Below, in pieces: positions 1-13,161 of a stretch of 64,000 nt of DNA (positions are counted from its first letter, which is position 1; every line of letters starts with the position of its first letter). The notes beneath the pieces were generated by a model that was not told where the DNA came from, searched no databases, and saw only the letters and a program-made list of their open reading frames with translations. The translations under genes and the position numbers were made by a program. Origin of the DNA: Antedon bifida (taxonomy: Eukaryota > Echinodermata > Crinoidea > Comatulida > Antedonidae); NCBI GenBank assembly GCA_963402885.1, contig OY727093.1:1984001-2048000 (forward strand), read 5' to 3'.

Positions 1-511
1 ACATGAGCCAAAGAACATAATTACCCCAGTGATAAAGATAATCAAAGTACACTGTGCTACTAGGAAATGAGATTGTGTATTGTATAATAAATAATGCACG
101 CCCAATAAGTTAAATAAAACAAATATATTACAACTTAGAGTTATAATTTGCTCTATATATACCTGTACTGTATATACAATATACTTCATCAACCATGGAA
201 AGCAATTCAATGGGGTTTTTTTGACAAGGCCAAAAGACATTATCAAATTCTAAAAATGTAATGTCGCACAGTACTATAGTCAACTTTCCTTTGGGCTGGC
301 CTAAAATGTCTGGTTTTTTTTTAAAGTCTGGTAGTCTGAATGTGTTTCTAATTGTAAAATGAATTTGGGACTGTTTTTACCTCAAGAAAAGTCTGGTTTT
401 TGGAGAGTTTCCAATTTTTAGAGAGTTCGGTATTGGAAGAGTTGACTGTATTGCTGTATTCTACTTTTAAGATTTAATAAGCGTTAATTTCTTCAATGAC
501 TATTTACTCAC

Positions 512-689
512 ATGAAGGACAATGTAAGAATCTCCTTGGAAGAAGTGACCATAATCTTTCTCTGGCCAACTCACAACTTTCATGTTCTCAATCCTCCAGA
601 TCTTAATACCTTCTTTCCTGCCTGCATCCCTAAATGCTGGATCTACTTGCAAAGCCATGGTGGCAATAGACGAAATGCCTAGGTACTAT
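512..689 (-). CDS. Villin/gelsolin-family protein, first coding exon (partial gene)
   Basis: The coding part is 658 down to 512, 49 codons, starting MALQVDPAFRDAGRK and continuing with a WRIE motif (residues 21-24) and FFQGDSYIVLH at the end. The WRIE, GxFFxGDxYI pattern is the start of gelsolin-homology domain 1 in villins, advillins and gelsolins, which cap, sever or bundle actin in the cytoplasm. The ATG sits in a GCCACCATGG context, a near-ideal start. A consensus donor GTGAGT follows codon 49 (506-511, minus), and a TTTTCTTCAG acceptor lies just upstream (690-699, minus), so 659-689 is 5' UTR and at least one non-coding exon lies further upstream. The rest of the gene is off the left edge. 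The choice among villin, advillin and gelsolin cannot be made from one exon. Confidence 0.8.
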
Positions 690-866
690 CTGAAGAAAAT
701 AAAGTGTTTTTATTGTAAATAATTTTAAAAGAATTTTATTTTACTTGTTAGGAAGAAAACAATAACAATCTGTTATATATGGCTTAGTTAATTAATAACA
801 TTTAATATAATAATTAATAAAATATAATAAAAACATGAACCTAGCAGGGTGTGACTGTGTTATTGT

Positions 867-980
867 AAGCTCTGTCTACACTATCAAACTTTATGTGACA
901 AAGAAATGTGATGTGCCCACGTTCACTACCATATTTGGACACATCACATTTTTTTGTCAAACTAGTTTGTTTGTGTAGAT
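867..980. mobile_element. MITE-B copy 1 (degenerate)
   Basis: Begins with the family end AAGCTCTGTCTACACTATCA and has the typical inner segment GATGTGCCCA...GGACACATCAC. The right inverted repeat is decayed. Confidence 0.7.
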
Positions 981-1854
981 ATGCTATCTTTGATCGATTG
1001 ATTAACAATATAAAAACAAAAATGTACAACATGGCAGGGCATTTACATTATATTTGAAATGGTGTTTCATTAGCCAACCTCTGTACATTGTAATATAATT
1101 GAAAATCGTTATCGTTATAATAAAGCATTGTAGAATTTTTGTAAAATAATTACTTTACAAATTTGAAGCTATTCAACTGTTTTGTAAAGATCTACACACA
1201 TCAATGGAGATGAGGATCAAAAGTGTACAAACTGTAAACAATATATTTGTGTATTCAAAACATTCCATTACACATTATATTAATATTTGTCGACTCTCCG
1301 ACTCTTTGAAAATGGAAATTCCACAAAACCAAACATTTCTTGAGGTCCAAAAGGTCCCAAATTCTATTCACCAGAGGGTTTGAAAAAAAAATATGGATGC
1401 TACAGTATATTAGTGGCCAAGGGTGGGCGGTATTTGGAGAGATGATCACTGTAATAGATCTGTTGTACAATGAACACAAATTAGCAGAGCATAAATCAAA
1501 TAAAACTTTCCACCCTGTAGCGAAATGGAAGCTTCCGCAAACATTATTAGAATAAATGAAATACTGGGTCAAAGGTTAAATAAATAAAGAAAATATGAAT
1601 ATGTGTATAATAGTTAACTAATGAACAAGAAGAAAGTTAAACAATCAAAATAAGGAACTAGCTGTGTATTAATTCCACCGAGAAAGTTTGTAATAAATAA
1701 TTTATTTTAAAATAAATTTTATTTTCTTAAATGCTGAAAAAATATGGATGTATGGCCATCTGAAAATGTGTATTTATAATAAATAATGCTTGTAATTAAA
1801 CAATGTATTATTAGCAACATAAAGTAAATTTTAGTCAAAATTAATAAACAGGAT

Positions 1855-1975
1855 CCCTTAATAAGGCCTGTGTCTCCTAAATCAGGATTGGCTGTAGTGC
1901 ATACAATGCGCCACATGTTTCATAGTGGTGTCCCTTTAACAGTTGGTGTCCCAAATGAGGAGTTCTACTGTGTGA
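1855..1975. repeat. Dispersed repeat of the GTCCC/GAGTTCTACTGT type
   Basis: Contains GGTGTCCCTTTAACAG and GAGGAGTTCTACTGTGTG. It resembles the stretches at 18390-18525 and 62060-62310, which share the words 'gtcccctTAATAg' and 'GGTTCTAxTGTA'. Probably a dispersed repeat family of unknown class. Confidence 0.35.
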
Positions 1976-2014
1976 GTCACAAAACATCTCAAACCAGTAC
2001 AGTATTTCTTTTAA

Positions 2015-2608
2015 AGCTCAGATACAGGCATGAATTTTAAATATAATATTTGGTTAATTGTACATAAATCAAATATTTGTGACAGAAATCAAGATGAAAA
2101 AACATGAATTTCCCTTAATATGGTCAAATACAAAATTTGGCAAAATTCTTCCATAAAAACCAGGAAGACTTTTTTTCAGTAGTTAGGTAGTTAACCTAAT
2201 GTATTAACATGTCTGGTGACTCCCTAGAAGGTGAAAAAAGATGGTGGATATACGGTGGATAATTTTTGCTATAGCATGAAAATAAAAATCTGAAGTTGAA
2301 TAAAAATACCAGAAATGTAATATTCAAGTTATATTACCTATATTTAGTCATCTGATAACATTTTTTACCACACCGTTTATTTTTCATAGCTTTTTAAAAT
2401 GCCTCTCTATTTACAAAATTTGTGTACAAAAGAATAGAGATTTTACTGTGTAATTTGAACTATCCCCCCACTGATAAGAAAGTGCTTATTTTCAACAAGC
2501 TCGTGTAACACAAATAAAATCCCAAAAATTATGAAACATAGGGGAAACTATAGATCGATAATTATTGGAATGTATGATTAAGAGAAATTTTTTGCCCGCA
2601 CCTGGCCT
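2015..2608 (+). mobile_element. MITE-A copy 1 (594 bp, TTAA-flanked)
   Basis: Flanked by TTAA on both sides (2011-2014 and 2609-2612). The ends are inverted: AGCTCAGATACAGGCA at the left and, reverse-complemented, AGGCCAGGTGCGGGCA at the right. Nearly the same sequence occurs at 32275-33228 and, inverted, at 42922-43505. It has no coding capacity, so it is a non-autonomous element. TTAA target sites are used by piggyBac- and Kolobok-type transposases; which of these applies is unknown. Confidence 0.85.
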
Positions 2609-2610
2609 TT

Positions 2611-2750
2611 AAGCTGTGTCAATACTATCTAGTTTGACAAAAAAAGTGTGACATGCCCAATTATGGTAGTGATATGACATCATGTCCATACAGTATATGG
2701 GCACATCACATTTTTTTGCCCTATAAAGTTTGATAGTGTAGACAGGGCTT
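2611..2750. mobile_element. MITE-B copy 2, abutting MITE-A
   Basis: Left end AAGCTGTGTCAATACTATC, right end GATAGTGTAGACAGGGCTT, inner GACATGCCCA...GGGCACATCAC. Its left end overlaps the right flanking TTAA of MITE-A copy 1. Confidence 0.8.
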
Positions 2751-3010
2751 TACAATTATAGTACATTTATCATATGGAAAAATGTAAAGTCTCCTAAAGT
2801 TCAAACCTGTAATATAAATTTAAAGTAAACATGTTATTATATAATTGTACATGTTTTGAACACAGCACAAATTACCTAAAGTATCATTTTACAATATTAA
2901 TTTTAAATCTCAACAACGGATTTAACACAGCTGTTCTGATTGGCTGGCGCTAGCTGCTGACCCATAGTAATACAACTACCCCAGCTGAATGAGACGCAAC
3001 TTGTAATACT

Positions 3011-3067
3011 AACCGGCCAACTAAAGGCATTGATACCCGGCCAACTATAGACATTGATACCCGGCCA
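3011..3067. repeat. 24-bp tandem repeat, about 2.4 units
   Basis: The words CCGGCCAACTAAAGGCATT, CCGGCCAACTATAGACATT and CCGGCCAAG recur at 24-bp spacing. Confidence 0.7.
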
Positions 3068-3354
3068 AGTCCATTAACAGTTTACTCATTAACAAAAACA
3101 TACTGTCTACCGCTTGTGTCTACCACACTCGTTGTGGAGATGAATACTTTGACCTACGGTACAAAGTTTTCTGCATATGGAAATTTGAACTGATGTATTA
3201 TAGTTTGGAGTTGAATTCATTTCAACAGGCTTACAACACAGTATAAACAAAATCAGCCTATAGAGTAATAATTATTATCTTTGTTTTAGTATCTTATATT
3301 TTATTTGAATTTATATATATATATATAATTATTTCATTTATTTTAAATATTATC

Positions 3355-3655
3355 GTTTCAAAGATGTACTACGGTAGGTTCTTTAAAGTGCACTTAATAA
3401 TAATATTCATTTTTATATACTATAGCGCTGATATCACAATGCTTCTAAGCGCCTCACATTATTACCCAGGTCATTTTTTTGGAATCAAACACGTATGGAA
3501 ACGTACTTCCATAATGCAGCTACTGTAGTAATCAGTGCCAAGTTTTGTACCCCGGACCTACGGTTTATAGTAGTTATCCGAGAAGACTCGTTCTGCCACC
3601 AGAACCATGGAGCTGTTCCACTGTCTTAACCGCTCAGCCACTCACTCCGTCTTCT
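3355..3655 (-). mobile_element. tRNA-derived SINE (minus strand)
   Basis: Read on the minus strand it begins with GTGGCTGAGCGGTTAAGAC, a typical pol III A-box region of a Ser/Leu-like tRNA. It continues through CTTCTCGGATAACTACTATA and ACCGTAGGTCC. The segment GGACCTACGGTTTATAGT and the following CCACCAGAACCATG recur at 56130-56192, and TCAAAGATGTACTA...GGTTCTTT (3358-3384) recurs near 55957. This is inferred to be a roughly 300-bp SINE family. Confidence 0.55.
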
Positions 3656-4413
3656 GATTTTTAGGGTTTAAGTACTAATGTGCATAGGGTTTCGTGGTAT
3701 GTATGTGGTACTCTATTATTGGGTTATAGTGTTGTGTGATGTGTGGTATTTAGGACTTATAAATTACACATTCAGGACATTTTAAATCTAGCGTACATCT
3801 CAACAAATATTCTATGTAATACATGATGTAATTCTATCTTCCAATTAATTATTAAGTGAATTACAGACTTAACTTACCTACAATGTTACACCAGTGATTA
3901 TTTTTATGCGAATTAAGTTTGTTTATTAATCATTTCATAAACATAATAGTTTGGAAACTTGTTAGAATGATCATCATGCGAAGGTCAACCACAGATTGAC
4001 CTTGCAAAAATCCTTAGTTTATGATGTTTAGGAATACAATAATGATTTTATAAACAAAATATTACAAATAGTGGGTTTTGGGATTATCATAGGTTTATGG
4101 TAATAACAAACATTGCAGTAGGTGTTGTTATTTCCTATAATACTAGGTTAGGAAATCTACCATAACCACGGATTGGTACAGTATACAGTAGCATTTCAAT
4201 TGTTCCTGAAAGCTAACCACACTTTACTGTGTTTGCGCTTATAAATAAATAAATAAAAAATAATCTAGAATTTAATATGATTGTAGTTAGTAATTCAAAA
4301 TATACTGCATTGAGGAATTTATCAAAATTGTCTTCAAAAGTCAAAGATTTAGTGCTTAAAAAAAACCAACCAGTCAAATAAAAATCTCCAAAAGAAGCTA
4401 CCAGAACATCAGT

Positions 4414-4484
4414 TAAAGCTCTGTCTACACTATCAAACTGTGACAAAAAGAAAAAAAAAAGTTTGATAGTGTAGACAGAGCTTA
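4414..4484. mobile_element. MITE-B copy 3 (mini, about 70 bp)
   Basis: Only the two inverted ends remain, AAGCTCTGTCTACACTATCA and TGATAGTGTAGACAGAGCTT, joined by an A-rich spacer. It is flanked by TTAA-like sequence and is an internally deleted family member. Confidence 0.85.
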
Positions 4485-4859
4485 AGATCTTGACGAGATC
4501 ACATACAAAAGATGGTGTGGATAGCTTAAGGTAAGTATATGCAGATTGCCATAAAAGGATTCGAATTTGATTTAAAAAATGAATTAAATACTGATTACAA
4601 AATCAGTTTGCATAATGAGAACATGAAACTCGTCTTGTTACTAAGATACGGTAAACAGCTTCCTATCACTTGCAGGAACTGATCGTACATCATTAGAAAT
4701 GTCTGATCGTATCAACATAGCGTATTTTAAAATAATTAGATATAATTAATAGCCCCAAGGATCATGCTTGAACATTTCCATAAGTTATCAATAATAACCA
4801 ATTAAACAGGCTTAATTCAACCAACCTAATTAGGTCTAAACTTAATTCAAGAAATTCAA

Positions 4860-5059
4860 GAAACATTTATTGACCATATTTTAGCATAACATTAACAATG
4901 GTTAGCATATAATATATATAGTCGAGAGACTACAAAAGGCCCGATGGGCCTGTCGCTGTAGTCCCTCTTTACATTATACAAGTAAACATACAAATACAAA
5001 TAATAATAATAATACAACACTTAGGCTAATCTTAATTAGCCGTTACGTACATTATATCA

Positions 5060-5091
<32 letters not shown>
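4860..5091. repeat. LINE-like 3' tail with hairpin and poly-A
   Basis: A CAAGAAACATTTATTG stretch is followed by the hairpin GACTACA...GGCCCGATGGGCC...TGTAGTC (about 4928-4965), then a microsatellite and a run of about 25 A at 5067-5091. This resembles truncated retroposon 3' ends, but the family was not recognised. Confidence 0.35.
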
Positions 5092-8000
5092 TTGCATTGG
5101 TATAGAACTTCATTTTGCTAAATATAAGATAATGGTTTAGAAGATGTAATATTCTGATATTGTAAGACTACAACATATTGTACCAATAATCTTAATTAAT
5201 AATACTGCATAAATGATTAAAAATATTTATGGATGTACTATATGTACTGTAGAAAGTTTAATAACATTTTAATGCACTATATTGGGTCAAATAAAAAAAA
5301 AATGTAATTTTGATGTCCATGATTTGAAATTTTGTTTAGCTTAAATGCAGACAAAATAAATTGAGATAGAACAGAATTTCTTTGCTAAATATGTATATGA
5401 CCCACAATGTATCCCTAAGTTTCTGAATAATATAAAATCTCTTCCGATTAACTTCTGATAAAAAATAACATATGATTGGATAATCTAAATACATCACTTC
5501 ACATCACAAATTTTATACGGTAAAATTGTAAAAAGATTTATATTAAAAATAATAAACATTAAATACCAATTCATTATAAATAATTTGGCTTTATGATACA
5601 AATTAACAAAAGGAAAGGTGTTTTATTTGAATTGCACAAAATAAGGGTGTCCACAATCATTAATTCAACAAATGAAAGGAGGTGAAGTCTGATAACACAT
5701 TGATTGGCAGCAATGAATTTAAAGGAATGGCTTCCTACTATCAGCTATCAAGATCCAATCCATCGAGCAGCAGGCTATTTTGAAATTGTCTATAAGCACA
5801 TAAGATTACTACTGTATCACGCCAGATACTACATAACGACAGGGGACACAACTACTGTAGCATCACCGATGGTCTAGTTGCTTGCATAAGGCAACTGTTA
5901 ACCTTATGTTGGACTGACCTGGTATTTACCAATCAACACGGTTTATACGACCTTTGAACTATGACTATAATCAATTGCGATCTGTTTCGGTTTTTAAAGG
6001 CATTTATTCCACATTAATTTATTTATAAAAATAAAAATTAATATGAAACATTTTCATTAAATAAAAATTTGATTAGCAGTAACTTGACCAATCTGAATTT
6101 TGGGTAGGAAACATTGTTTTGTGTTACTTTTTTTGGCACATTTGATAAATGTGTAGCAATATAAGGTGGTATTGTAACAAGAAGCAGTTTTACAGTACAG
6201 TATTAACTGTATGTGCCAATAAAGTCTATGTGTATGTGTAGCATTCACTATGCTACACTGGCGAAAATCTTTCTTGATTAACTATGATAATCATTTAAAA
6301 AAACTGTAAATTGTCTATTTATACTATATATCAACTCCGTGTTGAGCCAGTTCACTTAAGCATATTTAAGGTTCTCTCTCAGTCACGGAAACCAAACTTA
6401 TAATATTGATTGTATTTGAATATTCAATGTTTAAAGTTCAATAATTCTTAATTTAGCTGGCGTCGATATTGACTCCTTGCTCTTTTTATGTTGGTTCCTG
6501 TTTGTTTAGTATCTGTTACACTGTTACAATTCAACAAGCAAGTTTGAAATAACAACGACTTTGATTGTCTATTTAAACAGCAAAATCATAGAAATTTACA
6601 ACACAATTTGATGATAAATTCAATGGCTAAATAGGTTTTTAAAAGCATATGATGAGTAAATAAAGGTCTAATGTGTCTGCTTTAATGTAATCAATGTCTT
6701 ATTACTGTTGGAATTAACATAATTAATGAGAACAAATTACTGGATGACCCAGATTATTTGAAATCTAACAGGCGCTGAAATGTATTTTCAATGCCAAACT
6801 TACAATTGAGCTCAATTGGTAAGTTGTACTAAAGAACATGCATTTGAAAGACATCTCATTTTGTTTGACCTACATTTATAAAGGCTATTATCATTGGTTA
6901 CTGAACGTCTCTAATCATTTGCATTATACTGTACTGTAAGGAAGAAAGGGTATGTGTAATAAACAATATCAGTCCTTGCACTACAGAACACAGTACATGA
7001 AAGTAAGCCTACTGTACTGGAAAAAAATAAAATCAGTGAAAGTATTCCATATATGGTATTAAATAAAGTATACTACTATAACCAAATTGATTATGGTCTA
7101 ATGCCAACACTATTATGTGGATCGCAAATGCTCTCAGAATGTCACCAAACAACACAAGTGACAACTTTTTATTATATTTTAAATAATGTTTCTACACAAT
7201 AAACAAACAGCAAATCATGGAATAAGAAACTGCTTTTATTTTGAGTAATAAGTACAGTAAAGTACAGTAGGCTACAACGCGATCTTTGCTTAATAACGAA
7301 AACTAGATAATTTCAGTTTTTTTTTAGAAACCGGTGGTAATAATGCAAGTGGAAATTGAACTTATTAATGACAGTTGCCGATAGGTTAGCCTTGCATTCA
7401 AGCAAAAATCAATTACCACCATTGTGTACAGAATTTAGCAGACTGTTCAGTGCTTACCTTGGTTATTAGTCCTATTCACACTTATCCATCAACTATTTTA
7501 ACAAATTAATTAATTAATCGGTTTTCGTTTACATTTTTAAATACTTATTTTAGAGGATTGCTACTACGGTACTATTGTGAAGTACTGTACATGTTTCCTT
7601 TATTGTCGATACAAAATCAAATAATATTAAAACAAATTTAAAGATGTTTTTTCCCCCTTCATTCGCAATTAAAGTACTGTGGGGTATTACACAGCACATA
7701 ATCCAACAGTGGTGATATGTATGAGTGCCACTTACCTGGATAAACCAACAATAGCCTGTGCTCTCCTATGAGAGAGTGATACGAAAAGAGGTTCTTTATG
7801 CCTTATGATAATGGACTAATCCACCAACCCCACCCTCATATGGACACACCCTGTACCATTCACGTTAGAGGTAACTGTATTAATAACATGTGCTAAACAA
7901 TATTTTATTCAGACCCCAATAGAAACTATTTTTAGGATAAATTGGGTTGTCCTGAATCAATTCATCTTCATGTTTCTCCTTTGTTTTTTTCCTGATGTTA

Positions 8001-9000
8001 TCATTTGACTATTGTATTTATGTATCAACGTATTATGTATTCTTTTATAAATATGTATTGCATTGGATTTAAAATAAAAACAAACAATTGTAGTAATTTT
8101 GTCAATGAAACTGAAGCGATTAAATAATTTGCGATGCAATATAATTATGTATACTGTAGTGTAGGGACGATAAGAAAAGTGTTTGGACTTTCTTACTGAA
8201 TTGTTCTAAACTGTAACCAATATTGAGGAAACTCTGTAGCCATACATCCATCCAGTGATGTAACCTACTATAAAGCGTTATCTCAAACGATTAAACTATA
8301 AATTAAAATCGTAGCTCAGTGGAATTTACACACCTCGATGCTTACACGCCCAAGAACCTTTAGTCTGCTAACACTTAGACATAGTTGCTTGTGTACACAA
8401 TGCAAACAAAGGCCTACAGACAGTAGGCATTAGTGGAGATAACAACATCAAAAGGTAAATATTTAATATGCTTCAACTGAATATGATAAATTAAATATGG
8501 TTTCATAATTGGAGTTGTTTTAATGAGTATAATGACCAAAGATTAATCAGAGTTTACCCTATAGTACCAGGACCACTCCTAAAGGTAGGCCGCGAAATAG
8601 ATTCTTTAAAGGTGAAAACAACAGACAATCCAACCATCCCGATTTCTTCGGAAGCTTCCCGTATTTTCATCCTATCTCCTGAATATTATCAAATCAGCTA
8701 TAAATCGATCAAACAAGTTCAATATTAATTTATAACAATAAATGGTTGATGAAGAAATTTTCAATTGAGGAAATTCTTCTGTTTTTGAAAAAATTGACAT
8801 TTGACATTTCGAACATAAAATGACATAATTATAGGAAATGATGACATAGACACTTTTAATCATAGAGGCTATTCTTTTAATGCATACTATGTAAAGTTTT
8901 AGATTATCAGTAATGTGGTTATTAAAAAACCATACTGGAAGAATATTAATGATTCGTTAGTAACCAAATTAATACAATTGAAAGCCCAATGCATTCACTA

Positions 9001-9168
9001 AAGCTCTGTCTACACTATCAAACTTTATGGATGACAAAGAAGGTGTGATGTATCCAAATATGATAGCGATATGCCTAAATATGATAGTGATATGACATCA
9101 TCATGTCCATATATGGGCACATCACATTTTGTTGTCATATAAACTTTGATAGTGTAGAAAGAGCTTTA
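9001..9168. mobile_element. MITE-B copy 4
   Basis: Both inverted ends are present (AAGCTCTGTCTACACTATCA; right end slightly altered, GTGTAGAAAGAGCTT). The inner CCAAATATGATAG unit is doubled. Confidence 0.85.
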
Positions 9169-11483
9169 GGCAAATAAGACTAATATTGAGCCATCCTCAA
9201 TGCATTCAGGTAAGTATCATCTATTTTTAGTGGTCTACTACAACATTCCATAAAGCTCAAATAAGGACACGCTGATGAAAAATAGCCTATGTATTGTACT
9301 AAAGCATACACACAGATACAGTGTCTGCCTACATAGTGTAGCCTACACTATTGGCAGCCTACACACTGTAGCATATAGTTAAGGCATTGACAATCAGTGT
9401 TCATAACAAACACTATATTCTGTATGCAACATATTTTACCTAGTAGTACTGTACGCAAAAACCTTTGAGATGAAACCGAACGTTGCTGAATGAAAGGCGA
9501 GTGTGTGGTTAGTTTTGCATGCTTCAACGAACCCATAGAAATCCGAGGCATTGATGGTGTTGGGGTTATATTGGTGTAGGAAATGAACTAGAATTAAGAG
9601 CGTTTACTAATAAACAAATAACGAGTTATAAATCATTACAAAATGCAAATATGATGTTTAAATAATGGATTTAACGTGATTGAAAATAGCTGAATATATA
9701 TTTATATATATTTTAATTTAAATTCTATCTCTGTGTTTGTCTCTAGGGAAAACTGCTTCACTCTACTTGTAATGTGTACAGACAATAGTGTTGGGAGTAA
9801 ACAGTGGTAGATTCCAGCAGAGAAATTTACACTTTCATCTCAGTAGTAAAATCATGGACCTATAAATTGTCTAATTCATAGATCCATGGTAAAATGTTAC
9901 TGAATGTACAGCTACTGTACATTAACAGTTTAGTCCAATGCTTTTGGTGACAATAAACAAAGCAGATTCAGAAAGGTGCAGAACTGGGATTTCTGATATT
10001 GCTAAACTGCACAAATGCCTGCGCGGTGTGTAAATTGGACAAGCTATGCGGTTTTCCGCTTAAGGTTCGTCCATGTTTAAAATTGGCCTTAAGTTTCATA
10101 GGTGAAAGAAAGCCTCAGTAACAAATGGGAAGGCTCCTATTTGGTCCAATTTTCCCATTATTATCCTAAATCTATCCCCGAGAAGCCAAACTGTGATTAT
10201 TCATTATCATATAAAATTAATTAAAATTGGATTGGATAGAGTACCTACTGTACTGCAGTTGCCTAAGTATACTAAAAGTTTCTGATCAATGGAATTTCAG
10301 GTGTACTACAGGAGAAGTACCATATTCCTAGTAAAGTACTATGCAGTAAATACCATTTATATTACTGTTACTGTAGTTATAGTAGATAATCTAAGAGTCT
10401 TCGATAAATAAGTGTAATTGTTCTTCCAAAAGTAGAGAATTGCAAATTTGTTTTAGGGTTATTCAAACTGTTGGTGGACCCTCAAAGGGTCACTTCACCT
10501 TCAATCTATGCCTCTTCTTCTTTTGTAGTTTTTTTGCAAACAATCAAGCATTGTTTGTAACGCATCAAGTTCACACAATACCGGTGTGCAATTATCACTT
10601 CTCTGTTTTCAGTAACAGACTGTACAATGAAGTGGGCAAAAAGATTTTATTTGGAAATTTACAATAAAACAGAATGTATTTTACAGGGCTACAAATTTAC
10701 TTTGTAATACATTGGCAAACCTTTGCTATAGTACTCAAAATTACCTGCTATACTAATAAAACTATTTTTTAACAAATAAAACATTATTTTTGGAATATTC
10801 ACCTAGCAAATAAAAAAATCAAATTGCTGGTTTTTAGGGTGATTATTAACCATGTGAATAATAAACCTCAATTTCTTGGCAGCAGAAACAGGACAAATTT
10901 TCAATAACCGATTAAATGGCAGTCTGAGAATAATAATAAAAAATTGATTTGGCCACATGAGTGCATTTAGCATTTTGGGTATCAACCATCCATTGAGTTA
11001 AACTGTTATTTGGGAGCACAAAGTAGCAGAAATGCAGTTAATATAAAAATGGTTTATTTGGCGCTAGATGCAGTCACACCATGTGATGATAGGTTTATAA
11101 TTAATATCTTTATTTACATTGACACAGAGACATTTAGATTTTAATAGTTTTGACTTCCTTGAAGTATGGTTACATAGAATGAATTGATTCCTAAAGGATT
11201 CTGTATTGCTAACTGGAACAGGATCTAAATGACAAATACAACATTGGATTATCAGTAGAAAACAATAGGCTCATTTATAAATGAAAGTTATTAGGAAATT
11301 GACTATTGAAGTGATGCTTACAATACTGTTTGCATTACTGAATGGTTCCTCTGTGAAAGGTGTGAAAAACATTCAGTTAAATAGTTCATTCTTAGAAGTG
11401 TATTTATTGATTTCACAATTAATTCATTGAAATTAAAATAATGGTTTTGTAGAATCGCGTTGAATTATTGTTTTGTTTATACA

Positions 11484-11642
11484 TAAGCTCTGTCTACCAA
11501 CCAAACTAGTTTGACAAAAAAAATGTGATGTGCCCAAATATGGTAGTGATATGCCCAAATATGGTAGTGATATGACATCATCATCTCCATATATGGGCTC
11601 ATCACATTTTTTGGTCACATCATTTGATAGTGCAGACAGAGC
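11484..11642. mobile_element. MITE-B copy 5
   Basis: Left end AAGCTCTGTCTACCAA, right end GATAGTGCAGACAGAGC. The inner GCCCAAATATGGTAGTGATAT unit is present twice in tandem. Confidence 0.85.
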
Positions 11643-12149
11643 AAAACCTATGAATAAAAACATCAGACGTACGTCTTGTCTTTATATTCTTTATTAGTGG
11701 CTGCCATACATACGTTCTTAATTAATCATGAATGCAATCCACTACATCAACTTTCTGTCTGTTCATAATAAATTTTAAAATAAATTGCTTTCATTTTCCA
11801 ATTTAAATTACTCAAACATACTGATAGGAGTTGACATATTTATATCTAATAACACACACTGCTATGTCTGTATAGACTATGTTGAAGTATAAATTGAGCT
11901 AGTTATTTGAAAATAAAAACCCAACAGAACTTTAGGCCACAAGACCAAGGGGAGACCGAAAGCGGTTCACCGGTAGGTTTGCCGGCCATCCCTCCCCCAT
12001 ATCAGTCAGAGAGAGGGTTCACCACCCTGATTAGCCTAGAAACCTAACGACGATCGTAACTGAATAAAAAACAGCATTTCATAGAGCCCTTTTGATATCC
12101 TACACCGCATACATACTAATAAAATATTTAAATCAAGTTTATACTCACA

Positions 12150-12350
12150 AAAAACTCACAATAAACAAATTTGGTGAATGTTAAAGCAGATATTCCACCA
12201 CTCCAGCAGTGCAGACTTGAGTTGTTGACCGCGGCAACAGGCTTAGTTCAGTACCACCGTGCACTTACGAAAGTGGGTGGAGCTGTGTACGTAAATTATA
12301 GAGGGCGATATACTCATATGATACTTTATCACAGTAAATTTTCGAAAAAT
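12150..12350 (-). promoter_or_regulatory. Candidate promoter and 5' UTR exon facing left
   Basis: This patch is richer in G+C and CpG than its surroundings. Read on the minus strand it ends in TTTTTTGTGAGTATAA, a plausible donor. It could be the untranslated first exon of the villin/gelsolin-type gene, head-to-head with the deiodinase gene. Other strong minus-strand donors exist at about 7731-7736, 7455 and 3900, so this assignment is weak. RNA data would decide. Confidence 0.22.
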
Positions 12351-12899
12351 GTTATCAACTAGTCAACAAGTAAACGTCGCACTTAAACGTATTCATGGTT
12401 TAACGTAAAGAATGATATACACACAGTAAATTTTGTTGATAAGCAGTACCATAAAGATGCAAGAATTTTGTTTATATATTAATATTGCTATTTTTAAACA
12501 AAAACATGAAAGAATAATGAAATTACACAAAAAAATACACCAATCAAAAACTGTTAAAAATTGTTAATTGATCTCCAAATGATATGGATATTAATCACAA
12601 CCGATATCAAGATTAGATAAAACTTCAAAGCATGGTTTATTTTATTTTCTCCATGATAAAATTAATAAAAGTCGAATGCCTGCTGATTTGCCTAACCAAA
12701 ACACGTCTTGGTCAGGTCTAATCTCGGAGTCAATTTCCTAGTATAATACACCCCTCCCCTTTCTAAAGGAGGGATACCATGGTAGTGAGTCGACACGAAA
12801 CAAAATAATAAATGAATTTAATAATAATTATTAATATAGGGGTAGGAGTGACCCATGGTCCCCTGACCAGAGAGGTGTTATGTTTCGTCCGAGAAAGGG

Positions 12900-13161
12900 A
12901 GGTGTTGTAATAAATAAAGTCAATCACAGAGATATAAACACACCCTCATGCGTCTGGCGGATGACGTGTGCGTCGTGTGATGAACGCGCGCACTGTTCCG
13001 AATATATAATCCATTCAGAAGTCAGCTGATTATCCCTCTTTGTTGTACGCTTCAATAAATATAATACCCCTTTAGTATTACTAACAATAGTGGTAGTAAC
13101 TAGTATTTGGTTGATAGCAATTCAATAGGCCTCTATAGTCTATTGCATGCAGTAGTTCAAC
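12900..13161 (+). promoter_or_regulatory. Candidate promoter and 5' UTR of the deiodinase gene
   Basis: A CpG-rich island in otherwise AT-rich DNA (about 12945-13010) holds GGATGACGTGTGCGTCGTG, with CRE-like TGACGTG cores, and then an A/T-rich AATATATAATCC. It lies 150-200 bp upstream of the deiodinase start codon. The TGACG matches and TATA-like run are seen directly; promoter function is inferred. Confidence 0.4.

Larger units (their letters stand above)
690..12149. other. Long non-coding stretch (probably 5' intron plus intergenic)
   Basis: No convincing coding exon was found in about 11.4 kb. It holds MITE-A (2015-2608), five MITE-B copies, a SINE (about 3355-3655), a LINE-like tail ending in poly-A (about 4860-5091), and short tandem repeats (for example a 24-bp unit at 3011-3067). 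The open frames in it are short, lack splice support and show no recognisable domain. Strong splice-donor-like sites on the minus strand suggest that part of it is the 5' intron of the left-hand gene. Confidence 0.5.

Noticed and set aside
10440-10667. A 75-codon plus-strand frame as a gene
   Set aside because: Chance open frame: Phe/Cys-rich, no domain, no splice or promoter support.
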